Source: Pinus tabuliformis
Taxonomy: Eukaryota; Streptophyta; Pinopsida; Pinales; Pinaceae
DNA: 64,000 bases
NCBI GenBank assembly: GCA_031772625.1
Contig: CM062819.1
Span: forward strand, 1,234,690,955 to 1,234,754,954
Direction of reading: 5' to 3'
The notes beneath the pieces were generated by a model that was not told the origin of the DNA, made no database searches, and saw only the letters and a list, made by a program, of their open reading frames with translations. Shown here one piece after another: positions 1 to 10,157 of the stretch. The position numbers and the translations under genes are program-made. How positions within the stretch are numbered: position 1 is the stretch's first letter; every line of letters begins with the position of its first letter.

Positions 1-209
1 AGCATTATATTTAGTGTACTTCCCTTTTCCGCATATAATTCCTTTTTCTGCCTATATTTCCGCTTTTTGCGTGTATTTCCCCTTTTCCGCTCATATTTCA
101 TATTAACATTGACTTAACGTATTAAACCCTTAAAAGTTCCCTTTCCCGTATATATTAGCTCCCTTTATTAAAATAACCTGAAACCTTAGTTTTATTATAA
201 AACTATGTA

Positions 210-560
210 TTTTATGAAATATCGCATCGGAAACCTTTCATATGAATGCACTCCCCACATTGCAATATGCGATTGCGATGGACCCGGACTCGACACAATA
301 TATATTATGATTCATTGTCATATCGCATCCGCCTCCATTGCAAGTCCCGCTAATAGCATAACCCTCCGCCATTGCGATCTCCGATTGCGATGGGAACCCA
401 GACACAATGCAGTATCATCCATGTTTTATTTCCATATCATGTCCAGCCCCTATCGCATTCCTTTGCGATGGGCCTTCCTTTGGTAAACTCCGATTGTGAT
501 ATGCGATTAGCTCAGACCCAATATCATTATCCAACCACATTCATATTATTTCAAGCCCGC
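210..560. repeat. Degenerate repeats with TGCGAT/ATCGCA motifs in the LTR of A
   Basis: Three units of roughly 110 bp share a GCGAT-rich start, a GACCC-type segment and an AATATNATTAT-type segment. TGCGAT and ATCGCA pairs make short inverted repeats, for example around 450-470 where ATCGCA is followed by TGCGAT six bases later. The same block is present in the 3' LTR at about 11310-11660. Confidence 0.6.
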
Positions 561-1599
561 CATATTTGTTTTGCGAAGGATTTCTTTGTTAAAATGTTTT
601 ATGGTTTAACCATAAAACACCGCTAATCTGGGTTTTTAACCATAATAAAGCCATTGCCGCCATAATTAACCGTTGTGACCCTCCATACTGCTCTTTTACT
701 CCATCATCATCCGATCACATACATCCAAATCCAACGACCCTCGGCAAATTTCGGGTTGACTCTCTTACGGGGATTACCCACCCGAAAAGCGAATTCCATT
801 GTCCTCCTTTGCTACATGTTAGGCTTTAAACCATATCGGGTGAACCCTTTCTAATACCACCCACGCCTTATAAGCGGTGCGATGAAAACCACCTCCCTCA
901 TAACGACAAAATGACTACTGTTCACCTTGTGCCATAATTCAAAAAATGAACTGTTTTTCCGTTTAAAAGCAAAAAATGCCACTTTGCTCTGTTTTTCCTG
1001 TTTTACACAGCAAAGCCTCCATAAGCCTCTACAACCCATAAAACCATCATTTTACCTTTGAATACATTATGGACTCCTTCCAATAGCTTTTCAAGCTCAA
1101 ATAAATCCATTAAAGACCTTCTCTGTCACCTATATTTTTCTTAACAGTTTTTGTGTTTTGCAGGTAAAAACCTCTGTTTCAGGCTTACAAAGAAAAAGCC
1201 TGCACACAGTTTGAAGACAAATATGAAGATAATGTCAAATTACTTTACCATGTGACACAAATCTAGAAGGATTTACTGTTGAAAAACATAGTAAAAACCT
1301 GAAAAGCATTGTAAAGGTAAAAAGAAACAATAAAGGTTACTCAGCAGGGTTTAAGGATATTTACAGAGTTTAAAGAGTATCAGATGAAAGATCAAAAGAA
1401 GGAGTCAACTAGCACAAAGGATTCAAACGATCTAGCAGCTTAAAGGGAAAAATATCAGACAACAAAGCCACCATAACCTGAATAAAAGGGATAGCAAGAA
1501 GCAGTTCAATCGCTGCCCCTATCTTCTTGCATGAAGATATTTTCCTTTCCTAGAAAAAATCTTAATCAGTTTTTAGGATATTTCTTAGTTTCATCATTG

Positions 1600-1607
1600 T
1601 ATAAATA
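1600..1607 (+). promoter_or_regulatory. TATA box of the A 5' LTR
   Basis: TATAAATA preceded by TTG and followed by a CT-rich stretch (ACTCTCTTCTCG). The same box occurs at 12693-12700 in the 3' LTR. It most likely marks the U3/R border and the element's transcription start. Confidence 0.65.
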
Positions 1608-2334
1608 ACTCTCTTCTCGAGTTATTATGGGTTCGAAGTTCAAGGTTCATAGTTCATTACTTGTTAAGTTGTGATTGTTTATTCTACTTTGAACCTGGAA
1701 GCCACCTTTGAAGGAAGCTTTTCTAGACACTTGATGTACTCAGTTTTTCTGGAACCTTAATACAAAGCAGAGGATTCTGAATTTGGTTTTACACAGTTTG
1801 TGTTATCCTGTAAGTTTTTCCAATTATCAATCATTATGTTTTTCTTCATATGCTTATGACTTATAGAGATATCTAGGTAGGGAAAATTGTGTCTCAATTT
1901 ATTCCTATAGCCTCCTGAAGTAATCATCTATTAAGAGAATGGATTAATGAACTGTTTGTTTAGCTAATCCCCTCTAATCAATAAATAATCAGCATCCTGT
2001 GTAAGCTTAATTATACTGCCTTGAACCTTTGGAACATAGTTTAGAAGGTTTTCCCACTTATGATTGTTCTGTTTTACAGTATGGAAACTGTGATAATCAT
2101 ATTATTCGTTGTCTTCTTCTCACCACTATTTTGATCCATATCACTGTGTAAAGTCTTATAGAAACCCTCTACTGAGATATTAATATAACCCAAAGGATTA
2201 ATTACTTCAATTCTACATCTGTCTTCATTCATTGGTCTTCCAAAAAACTAAAACCAAAAACCCCAAAACAATTATTTTAGATGCTTTGGCATTGGTAGCT
2301 GACCTACTACTATCTCAGAGGTACAACATCAGAT

Positions 2335-2358
2335 TGGCGTCGCTGCCAGGGATTCGAA
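2335..2358 (+). other. Primer binding site of A, tRNA-Asp-like
   Basis: Six bases after the LTR end stands TGGCGTCGCTGCCAGGGA followed by TTCGAA. It resembles the complement of the plant tRNA-Asp 3' end (TGGCGCCGTTGCCGGGGA) with several substitutions. E has a closer match at 50117. The tRNA identity is from memory of plant tRNA-Asp. Confidence 0.6.
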
Positions 2359-2676
2359 TTTCATTTAAGTTTCCCTTGGGACAACGATATTCATTCATTC
2401 TTTTCCTTTAAAGGTGATTAAAGGTTTAGAAAGGTTAAAATCATTCACCTAGGCAACTCCACACTCCCAAGCTGGCACCTTTTAAACATACCAGATCTCG
2501 TTCAGAAGCTGACATAGTTAGTCCTCTGTTAGATCCTGAAAGGCTTATGAGAAAATCCAGTTCTAAAAGGGGAAACTAGTCATCTTCTTCTTCTCCTATA
2601 GTCTGAAGAATTAGAATCATTTGAACCCTATAGTAATATCCCATTTGATCCCCATTACTCCCATTTATCACCTAGG

Positions 2677-4189
2677 GTGGCTGAACTTCTAAATAGAGGA
2701 GTTGATTTTAAGTCAGCATACCTTATTCATTCATTAGAATCTCATCCAATACTCACACTACCACCAGGATCACCTAAAACTGAATTTGAGTTGGGTGTTG
2801 ATCTACCAGAATATAAACCCACAGATTTCATGTCCCCTACCACCTATCCATTTCCTTCCATTTTTGACCGACCTGAAGCTTCTTCTTCTAAAAAATCTGA
2901 GGACACCTTCTCTATATATACCAATCCTCTCTTTTAAACAAAAGAAGGTATTCCTTTATAGGTCCCAAAGCTAGTTCTTAAGACTCCTTTGAAGTCTTTC
3001 AGGAGATCTCCTCCTCCTTCATCTCCAACTAGTTTATCTACCCCTAAATCACCATCTTCTTCCTCTACTTCTTCTTCATCCTCTACGTCCACTCAAACAC
3101 CTCATACTCCACCTGGACAACCTCATATACCTCAAGCACCTCATACATCACCTGCTGTCATGGCTTTCCGACCTATTGTACATGTTAGATATGTTGCCTT
3201 AGTCTTACCTAATAACCTTGATGCATTCCCAGTTGGATACTTAAAATAACTTCCCAAGTACAATGGAGAAACGGGTCCCTCAACTAAGGACCATCTTCAA
3301 GCTTTCCTAGACTTTGCAGACAACATGAATATTGAACAAGAAAACATTTATATGAGAGTTTGTACAGTCACTTGAAGGAAATGTGAGGATTTGGTTTAGG
3401 CAGTTACCAACAACTTCAATTAGAAATTGGGAAGAGCTTACAACCATATTTAAAAATCAATGGGGTGTGAAAAAGGATCCTCTTTACTTCCTTATAGAAT
3501 TTGAAGAGATTAAAAGGAACTTTGGTGAACCAGTATCAGATTTCATCAAAAGATTCAATAAAATCTATCACAAAGTGCCTGTTGATTGTAAGCCCCCTGT
3601 AGCAGTAGCTAAGTCTAGATTTTCTAAAGCTTTTGATGATGACTTTGTTGTTATGCTATGAGAGAGAACTTCAATGACTCTTGAAGATATGCAAACAAAT
3701 GCCATAGAAGTAGAAGCAAATAGGGCAGCATCAACTTCTTTAAAACTTAAGGAAGAAAAGGCCCAAAGAAAACTCAAATCTGTTCAAGAAGCCTCTATTT
3801 CCTCTAAGACTAAATCAGAAGACTCAAAAATAGATGAAATAACATCTCTTCTTAGAAACCTATCAAATAGGATTTCAAAGATTGAGACCCAACCTAGGAC
3901 AATACAACAAACAATTTCTAGACCTCAAAACCAAAATCAAGGTCAGTATAAAAGAAATCCACCATTACAAATTCTTCAAATACCTAGCAATGATCAACAA
4001 GTTCCTACTCCTCTATTGATAGATGACCAACAACTTGATGATAATACTATGACAATTACTGAAGATATAATAGTATGGATTCTTCTTCCAATCAAACAGC
4101 CATCATTCCTCTCTCACAACAAAATCAGGTTCAAGAAGATCAGGAAGCTTCACAGGTCTCTAAATATCATGCTTTCTCTAAATTTTTAA
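2677..4189 (+). pseudogene. gag remnant of element A
   Basis: Broken reading frames encode a Ty3/gypsy capsid-like region. An acidic, Ser/Pro/Thr-rich N-terminal part (2677-3249) is followed by a retrotransposon gag core around 3250-3660, recognised by the residues WFRQLP, NWEELTTIF, FLIEFEEIKR and VSDFIKRFNKIY. A Lys/Glu-rich tail follows to 4189. Stops near 2937, 3249 and 3659 and frame changes break it. No CCHC zinc knuckle is visible. Gag would form the virus-like particle that packages element RNA. The start is uncertain; 2677 is the first ATG of an open segment. Confidence 0.7.
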
Positions 4190-5073
4190 TTGCAGTATTT
4201 AACAAGAGGTATGATCTTAGGCCTAGGCCTGGTCCTGGGAGACCTCTAAAGGAAACTCCAATAATTGAACCACGTACCAAAACTATTGAAGCTCAAACAA
4301 CTATTATTCAGCCTTTAGATCAGTCAATTGATACTACCCAAACTGGTAAAAACATTTTGACTACATTTAATGTTGAAAAAGAATTAGAGAGGGTTAACAT
4401 CCTAATTCCACTGTCAAAACTTTCTAAAAACCGTAGTTACAAAAGCCAAGTCACAAAATGGATACAAAATACCTCGGTTGATGCTGAAGGTGATGTCATA
4501 AGTCTGCAAGATGAAAAACCAGCAGTAGTTTTTGGCCCTAGTTCAGACATGATAGATGAGACAGTGCCTCCTTTCTATGTAACTCTTAAAACAAATTATT
4601 CCACGTTGTATGATTGTATGCTTGATTCAGGAGCATCACACAACCTTATGCCAAAATCTATCTTGGATCATTTGAAACTTAACATAACTAGATCCTACCA
4701 TGACCTGTACACCTTTGATTCTAAAAAGGTTCCTGGTTTAGGATTGATCAAGGATCTAGTGGTTACCCTTGCCCAAATTCCAGTGAAAAGTGTAGCACTT
4801 GATATTGTTGTCACAGATATCCCTCCCAAGTTTAGAATGTTCCATTCTAGGTCTTGCTGTGCAAAATTAGGGGGAAATCTACTGATGGATATGTCATATT
4901 CTACTATTCCTGTTTATGGAGGAGAGCAATTAAGATTATATAGAGAGGTAAAATTTATACATACTATTTGTAAGACTGACCAGCTAAGGAACCATCCAAT
5001 TTATGCAATAGACCAAGACTTTGGTTGTTTTCAACTTACTTCAAACCAACATAAAACTCAAGTCAAAATTTAA
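4075..5073 (+). pseudogene. Aspartic protease region of element A
   Basis: A 332-codon open segment overlaps the gag tail in another frame. At about residue 183 it carries the retropepsin motif LDSGASHNLMP, the catalytic Asp context of Ty3/gypsy proteases. The first half (residues 1-150) is a polar linker. It would mature the gag-pol polyprotein. It ends at a stop just before the archaeal-type RNase H. The frame is unusually long for this decayed element, but neighbouring domains are broken, so it is marked as pseudogene. Confidence 0.75.
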
Positions 5074-5089
5074 GAGGTAGTTGAAAGTC

Positions 5090-5617
5090 CTGAACCAAAC
5101 CAAACTGATATTTGGAAACTTTTCTTTGATGGCTTTTACACAAAAGATGGGGCAGGAGTTGGAGTAGTTTTAATTTCACCTGAAGAAGAAAATATAACCC
5201 AATCATGTAATTAGATTTTGAAGTTACCAATAATGTGGCTGAATATGAAGTTTTCCTTTTATGATTGCAATTAGCCAAAAGCTTAAAAGTTCAAAACTTA
5301 AGTGTTTTTACTAATTCAGAACTTATTGTTAAGCAAGTAAGAAATGCTTGCCAGACCAAGCACCCTAGACTTAGGTCCTACAGAAATGAAGTATGGGACT
5401 CAGTTGAAAACTTCTTTGATGCTTTTAATTTGACTCATATTCCCAGAGATCAGAATATTCATGTAGATGCCTTAGCTATCTCTGCTAGCTCTTTTAAAAT
5501 TCCAGATCATATTGATGTACTCTATCAGATACAAGTCAAATATAGGCCATCTATCCCAGATAATCTGAAACATTGGCAAATATTTGAAGATGATGAACAA
5601 TTGAAATCATTTCTGCA
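5090..5617 (+). pseudogene. Additional (archaeal-type) RNase H domain of element A, upstream of RT
   Basis: The translated segments show FFDGFYTKDGAGVGVVLIS, then after a stop at about 5212 and a frame change AEYE, then VFTNSELIVKQVRN, and finally IPRDQNIHVDALA. This is the RNase H fold with the D, E, D, D positions, the third changed to N (FTNSE). The pattern fits the archaeal-type RNase H known as the second RNase H of Tat elements. It lies between protease and RT. The reading frame continues across the half-LINE insertion into 6870, showing that the insertion split one polyprotein. Confidence 0.75.
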
Positions 5618-5650
5618 GGTAATGATGATGATGATGGTTAACGTCCACTG

Positions 5651-5665
5651 AGACCAAATTGGTCT
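5651..5665. other. Perfect palindrome in the 3' UTR of Y
   Basis: AGACCAAATTGGTCT has 7-bp perfect arms around one base and lies about 20 bp from the stop codon, 33 bp from the 3' end of the insertion. LINE 3' ends often carry a stem-loop recognised by the RT; that role is inferred here. Confidence 0.5.
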
Positions 5666-5683
5666 ATCGGACCTACAATTTTC

Positions 5684-6802
5684 TTAATTTTTACTTGTCT
5701 GGCTCCTCGTCGTTTTTGGCGAGACTGGTGTTGTAGCTTTCTTTCTTTTCTCTACGGTCTTCCAACTTGCTTTGTCTTGCATCTCCTTCATCTCTTCTGG
5801 TTCTTGGGACATTGGTGTCTTAGCTTCGCGATCTATAGTCGGAGAAGTTTGGTTTAGGAGATCTGCTTTGCTGTTAAATGAAGATTTATTTTCTGCGGTA
5901 TTCAAATCCTCATAACTGTTGATTTGTTGGGGCGGGCTTTCTCCTTGCTTGCTTTGAGAGTTGTTTCCTTCTTCCTTGATTTCTTGTGACTCAGAGTTTT
6001 CTCTAGAATATTCTTCTTTGATGACAGTGTAATGTTCTTTTTGTGCTCCTTCCCACCATGTAGATCTGTGGTGGTTTTTTCTAGCAAATTTTTTCTCAGA
6101 GGCTTTTGGGCAATTTTTGGCTAGATGCCCCATCTCAAAGCACGATCGACATCTGAAGAGGACACTTTCATAATCAAGCTTCTGGTTCCACACATAGTCT
6201 TTACTTGTTAGGTTTATTTCAGCTGGGAATCCGGCACTGAAATCCATTTCCACACAGATGCGTGCATAGGTGGTTCTGGCATATTCCTCTGTTTCTGGGC
6301 ACCTGCAGTAAAATTTCCCAATTGCATTTCCGATGGCTTTTAGCGAGGAGAGATTCCAGAGATGCAAGGGCAGGCTTGGCAATCTCACCCAAACTGGTGC
6401 TGAGGTTATCACTGCTGTAGAGGGATCGAATGATGGGTTCCATGGCTTCATGAATAGGCCTGATTTTTCCCAAAACCAAGGGCCGGAATCTAGAATACAT
6501 TGTCTGCTTTCAGGATTTTCAAAATCTACTATAAAGAAACCTCTAGCACAGGGGTAGATATTAATTTCATCAGAAATGATAGGCTTCCATACCTCCGAGA
6601 TCCAATTGTGGAGTGCTATCAGCCGCGGCCAAAAACCATTGAACCGGCAAATTAGGGCACTTTCGGAGAACTTCAAAGCTTCATCGAGTGAGTCCTGGAC
6701 CACTTGGATAGTGGGAGCTGGGGCTTCACTCACGATATGGGCAGGAGATTGCCCTCCAGAGGCGGATGAGCCACCAGTTATTTTTGCGAAGCTCGGAGCC
6801 AT
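5684..6802 (-). CDS. LINE ORF1-like protein: DUF4283 domain plus CCHC zinc knuckle
   Basis: This 372-residue ORF is intact from ATG to stop, unlike almost every other coding region here. Residues about 45-200 form a DUF4283-type domain as in plant L1 ORF1 proteins (motifs RFNGFWPRL, DFENPESRQ, WVRLPSLPLHLWN). A zinc knuckle follows at about residues 218-231 (CRSCFEMGHLAKNC, CX2CX4HX4C). The last 140 residues are polar and low in complexity, rich in Ser, Glu and Lys. ORF1 proteins bind LINE RNA and act as chaperones. LINE X ORF1 has a similar knuckle. An intact frame suggests a recent insertion. Confidence 0.8.
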   Translation of the reverse strand: MAPSFAKITGGSSASGGQSPAHIVSEAPAPTIQVVQDSLDEALKFSESALICRFNGFWPRLIALHNWISEVWKPIISDEINIYPCARGFFIVDFENPESRQCILDSGPWFWEKSGLFMKPWNPSFDPSTAVITSAPVWVRLPSLPLHLWNLSSLKAIGNAIGKFYCRCPETEEYARTTYARICVEMDFSAGFPAEINLTSKDYVWNQKLDYESVLFRCRSCFEMGHLAKNCPKASEKKFARKNHHRSTWWEGAQKEHYTVIKEEYSRENSESQEIKEEGNNSQSKQGESPPQQINSYEDLNTAENKSSFNSKADLLNQTSPTIDREAKTPMSQEPEEMKEMQDKASWKTVEKRKKATTPVSPKTTRSQTSKN

Positions 6803-6869
6803 ATTTTACGCAGATCTGCACCAGATCTATACCACAGATTCAATTCAATATATGATTTTCATTTCTACA

Positions 6870-8491
6870 AATTGGAGAAGATAGAATTGAAATAAATGAA
6901 AATGCAGATGGAAATGATACTTCAGATTTTAAAACCCAAATTGCTAATCATGACATTATTCAATTATCAAATAATTTTATTCCAAAAGGACTCATTCCTT
7001 TAGAAAGATTGTTTGATCAAAATGATGTCCTCTGAAACCCCTAGTCCATTTTTTCAGAAGATGACATAGAAGAGATTAACATTAGAACTAATGAAGATAT
7101 CAAAAACATCAAATTATGTGCATCTCTAGGCCTTGAGATCAAAGCTTAATATCTTAAGTTACTGCAAAATTATAAGGATGTTTTTGCTTGGACTTATGCT
7201 GATCTAAAGACCTATGATACTTCATTAATACAACATAAGATTCCTTTGAAGCCAGAAGCAAAACCTTATCAACATAAACTTAGAAGGATAAATCTAGCCC
7301 TTCTACCAACTATAGAAAGGGAGATTAAGAAAATTCTAGATGCTTAGATCATCCTCCCTCTTAGATATTCTAATTGGGTTGCAAATCTAGTTCTTGTTAG
7401 AAAGAAAAATGGAGAAATAAGACTCTGTGTGGATTTTAGAAACTTGAACGAAGCATCATTAAAAGATAATTATCCTTTGCCAAAATAGATCATTTACTTC
7501 AAATGGTTTCAGGAGCACAAAGACTTTCTATGCTTGATGGTTTTTCAGGTTACAATCAGGTGAATGTTGATATAGTGGACAGAAAGAAGAGAACCTTTAC
7601 TACACCCTGGGGTACATTCATGTACACTAGGATGCCATTTGGCTTAACCAATGCTGGAGCAACGTTCCAGAGAGCTATGGACATAGATTTTATGGGTCAG
7701 GTAAATAAATTTGTGGATATTTATCTTGATGACATAACTGTTTTTTCTAAATCTGATCAGAAACATTTAAAGCACTTGATGAAGGTTTTTGACAGGTGTA
7801 GAAAATTTGGAATACCTTTGAACCTTAAGAAGTCTTTGTTTGTTGTCAAAGAAGGAAAACTGTTGGGCCATATTATTTCAAAGGAGGGAGTAGTAATTGA
7901 CCCCAAACGAGTATCTGCCATTGAATCATTGACCTTACTTAGAAACAAGAAGGAGATTCAAGCTTTTCTAGGCAAGATTAATTTTTTAAGGAGGTTTATT
8001 CCAAATTATGCAGAGATTGTAAAAGACATAACTGACATGCTCCGAAAGGACCATGAAATCAAATGGACTCCTCTTCTAGGCATGCATTTGAACAAATAAA
8101 AAGAGCTATCTCTGAAGCTCCCACCTTAGCCAGCCCTAATTATACTAAGCCATTTAGTATTTTCTCTTTTGCCTCTGAAACAACCCTTGCTGCCGTTCTA
8201 TTACAGAAAAATGAAGATTCCCATGACCAACCCATAGCCTTTTTCAGCAAGGTTATGAGAGATGTTGAGCTTAAGTATGACATTATTGAGAAGCAAGCCT
8301 ATGCCCTCATTCAAGCCCTGAAATCATTCAGGATGTATGTCTTACATTCACCTATTACTGCTTATGTTCCTAATAGTGCTATGAAAATTTTCCTAACCCA
8401 ACCAGACACTGATGGGAAAAGAGGTAGATGGATCACTCAAATTCTGGAGTTTGATCTAACTATCAAGACTACCAAGCTAGTAAAAGGTTAA
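6870..8491 (+). pseudogene. Reverse transcriptase and RNase H of element A
   Basis: After the TSD the frame resumes as a linker, then RT from about 7140: LDA, ANLVLVRKKNGEIRLCVDFR, a one-base deletion near 7487, then MLDGFSGYNQV, MPFGLTNAGATFQRAM and the catalytic IYLDDITVF (about 7717-7743). The connection and RNase H follow (8063-8491): SEAPTLASPNYTKPF, AFFSKVMRD and KYDIIEKQAYALIQALKSF. The first RNase H Asp position reads FASE rather than the usual D-containing motif, so the domain looks inactive. Stops at about 7035, 7150, 7345 and 8097 and at least one frameshift kill the frame. Confidence 0.85.
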
Positions 8492-8557
8492 GGATTAGCC
8501 AAGCTTCTAGCTGAATCCAACTGCAAAGTACTTGGAATCAATTCTGTTTTAGAAATA

Positions 8558-8698
8558 CAAGGGGAGAATCCACAAGAACCTTCCCTTCATCCTCAAGGGA
8601 AGAATACACAAGAACCTTCTCTCCTTGCAAAAGGGGAGAATCCACAAGAACCTTCCTTTCCTCCTAAAGGGGAGAATCCACAAGAACCTATACCTTCG
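8558..8698 (+). repeat. Four 36-bp in-frame repeats between RNase H and integrase of A
   Basis: The unit, AAGGGGAGAATCCACAAGAA plus a variable CCTTC-rich end, occurs four times. Translated it gives KGENPQEPS-type 12-residue repeats (KGENPQEP, QGKNTQEP, KGENPQEP, KGENPQEP). A TAG at 8702 follows. It is a protein-linker minisatellite. Confidence 0.8.
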
Positions 8699-8898
8699 GA
8701 GTAGATCAGTCCTACACACATTGATGAAAAATTCTTGTTGTCAAACTGGTATCAAGATATTGTAAATTTCTTGATCCATTTTGAGTGTTCAACATCATTC
8801 TCCAAAAGCCAGTGTAAAACCCTTAAGTTAAAATCAGTCAAGTACTGCATTATAAATGCAAATTTATACTAGAAGGATCCATTGAATATTTTGTTATT

Positions 8899-9990
8899 AT
8901 GTTTAACAGAATAAAAACTGAAGGAATCATTGATCAGTTTCATACAGGAATTTGTGGGGGACATTATGCTTGGAGAGCAACAACATACAAGATTCTGAGG
9001 GGAGGATTTCATTGGCCTACATTGTTCTTACAAGTAGGGGCAAAGGTTAGAGGTTGTGTTCCTTGTCAAATGTTTGCTGGTAAACAAAAATTAGCAGCTC
9101 TTCCACTCGTTCCATCAATAGTTTCAACACCTTTTTCTCAATGGGGATTAGATTTTATTGGAGAGATTCACCCTACTTGAAGTAATCAACATAGATGGAT
9201 CCTCACTGCAACAGACTACTTAACTAAATGGGTGGAAGTAATGTCAGTCAGAAATGCTACTGATGCAGTAGTAATTAAGTTTATTGAGGAAAATATATTG
9301 TCTAGATTTGGTTGCCCAACTCAAATTGTCACAGATAATGCAACAACCTTTTCTAGTGTTAGAATGATTGACTTTTGCCAGAAATATCAGATTATGTTAC
9401 ATCATTCAACTCCATACTACCCTCAAGGTAATGGCCTTGTAGAGTCATCCAATAAAAGCCAGGTAAAGGTAATAAAAAAGACTCTAGATGATCATAAGAA
9501 GAGCTAGGATTCACATTTGATTTATGCAATATGGGCAAATAGAATTACTCCAAAGAGATGAACTAGAAAATCTTCATTTGTCTATGGGAAAGATGCAATC
9601 TTCCCTACCAATTTGGCCTTCTCTGTTTTAAAATTCTTGCAAGATTCAATAGATGAACCTGATGATTTTTCAAGAAGAATAAATCAGATTATTGAACTTA
9701 ATGAAAACAGAAATGAAGTTCAATACAAATTGATGAAATATCATAATAAGATGAAGACCTTGTTTGATAGAAGAGCCAGGGAAAGGGACTTTAAGGAAGG
9801 TGATCTAGTTCTAAGATGGGATGCCAGGAGAGAAGAGAAAGGGAAGCATGGCAAATTTGACAATTTATGGTTTGGACCTTTAGCTGTTTGCTGAAGTGAA
9901 GGGTAACAACACTTTTGTGCTGCAAAATCTTAAGGGGCTATATTCCACTTATCCTGTAAATGGAAGGTTTCTCAAACATTACATTCAATA
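8899..9990 (+). pseudogene. Integrase of element A
   Basis: The HHCC zinc finger is visible as FHTGICGGHY followed by GCVPCQ. The catalytic core shows GLDFIGEI (D), IVTDNATTF (D) and GNGLVESSNK (E), so the DDE triad residues are retained. The C-terminal part (9613-9894) has DRRARERDFKEGDLVLRW. Stops at 9178, 9506 and 9559 and a shift near 9890 disrupt it. Integrase joins element DNA to the host chromosome. Bases 9900-10157 hold the end of the domain (NGRFLKHY near 9960) and a short 3' untranslated region. Confidence 0.88.
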
Positions 9991-10157
9991 CTAAGAAGTT
10001 GAAATAACTTTCATTGTAAATACTCCAATTTCCTTTTACTTTTCAAAATTTCGGTGTGATTTTCTTACAACAAGGACTCCATAGCCCGAGGAGAAGGCAC
10101 ATGGATCTGCAGGTTCTCTGCATTCTACAGGAGAAAGCAGTCCCCAGTTCGAGCCAA

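Larger units (their letters stand above)
1..2328 (+). repeat. 5' LTR of element A, missing its first ~946 bp
   Basis: This stretch matches 11104-13421 along its whole length with scattered substitutions and small indels. It ends in GTACAACA, the inverted counterpart of the TGTTGTAAC that opens the 3' LTR at 10158. A TATA box lies at 1600-1607. Short ORFs here are not coding. Bases 220-560 hold three related units rich in GCGAT and ATCGC. Confidence 0.92.
5618..6859 (-). mobile_element. Insertion Y: ORF1-only LINE ('half-LINE') or retrocopy
   Basis: A 1242-bp minus-strand insertion is bounded by CATTTCTGCA (5608-5617) and CATTTCTACA (6860-6869), a 10-bp TSD with one change. Removing the insertion and one TSD copy restores the host reading frame. 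It has a 57-bp 5' leader, an intact 372-codon ORF1 and a 3' UTR of about 66 bp, and it ends (on the minus strand) in a run of CAT repeats rather than poly(A). No endonuclease or RT is present. This resembles ORF1-only LINE derivatives; a processed copy of a host DUF4283 gene is the alternative. Confidence 0.75.

Noticed and set aside
205..626. Short ORFs in the LTR of A
   Set aside because: Lie in LTR repeats and are not kept in the 3' LTR frame.
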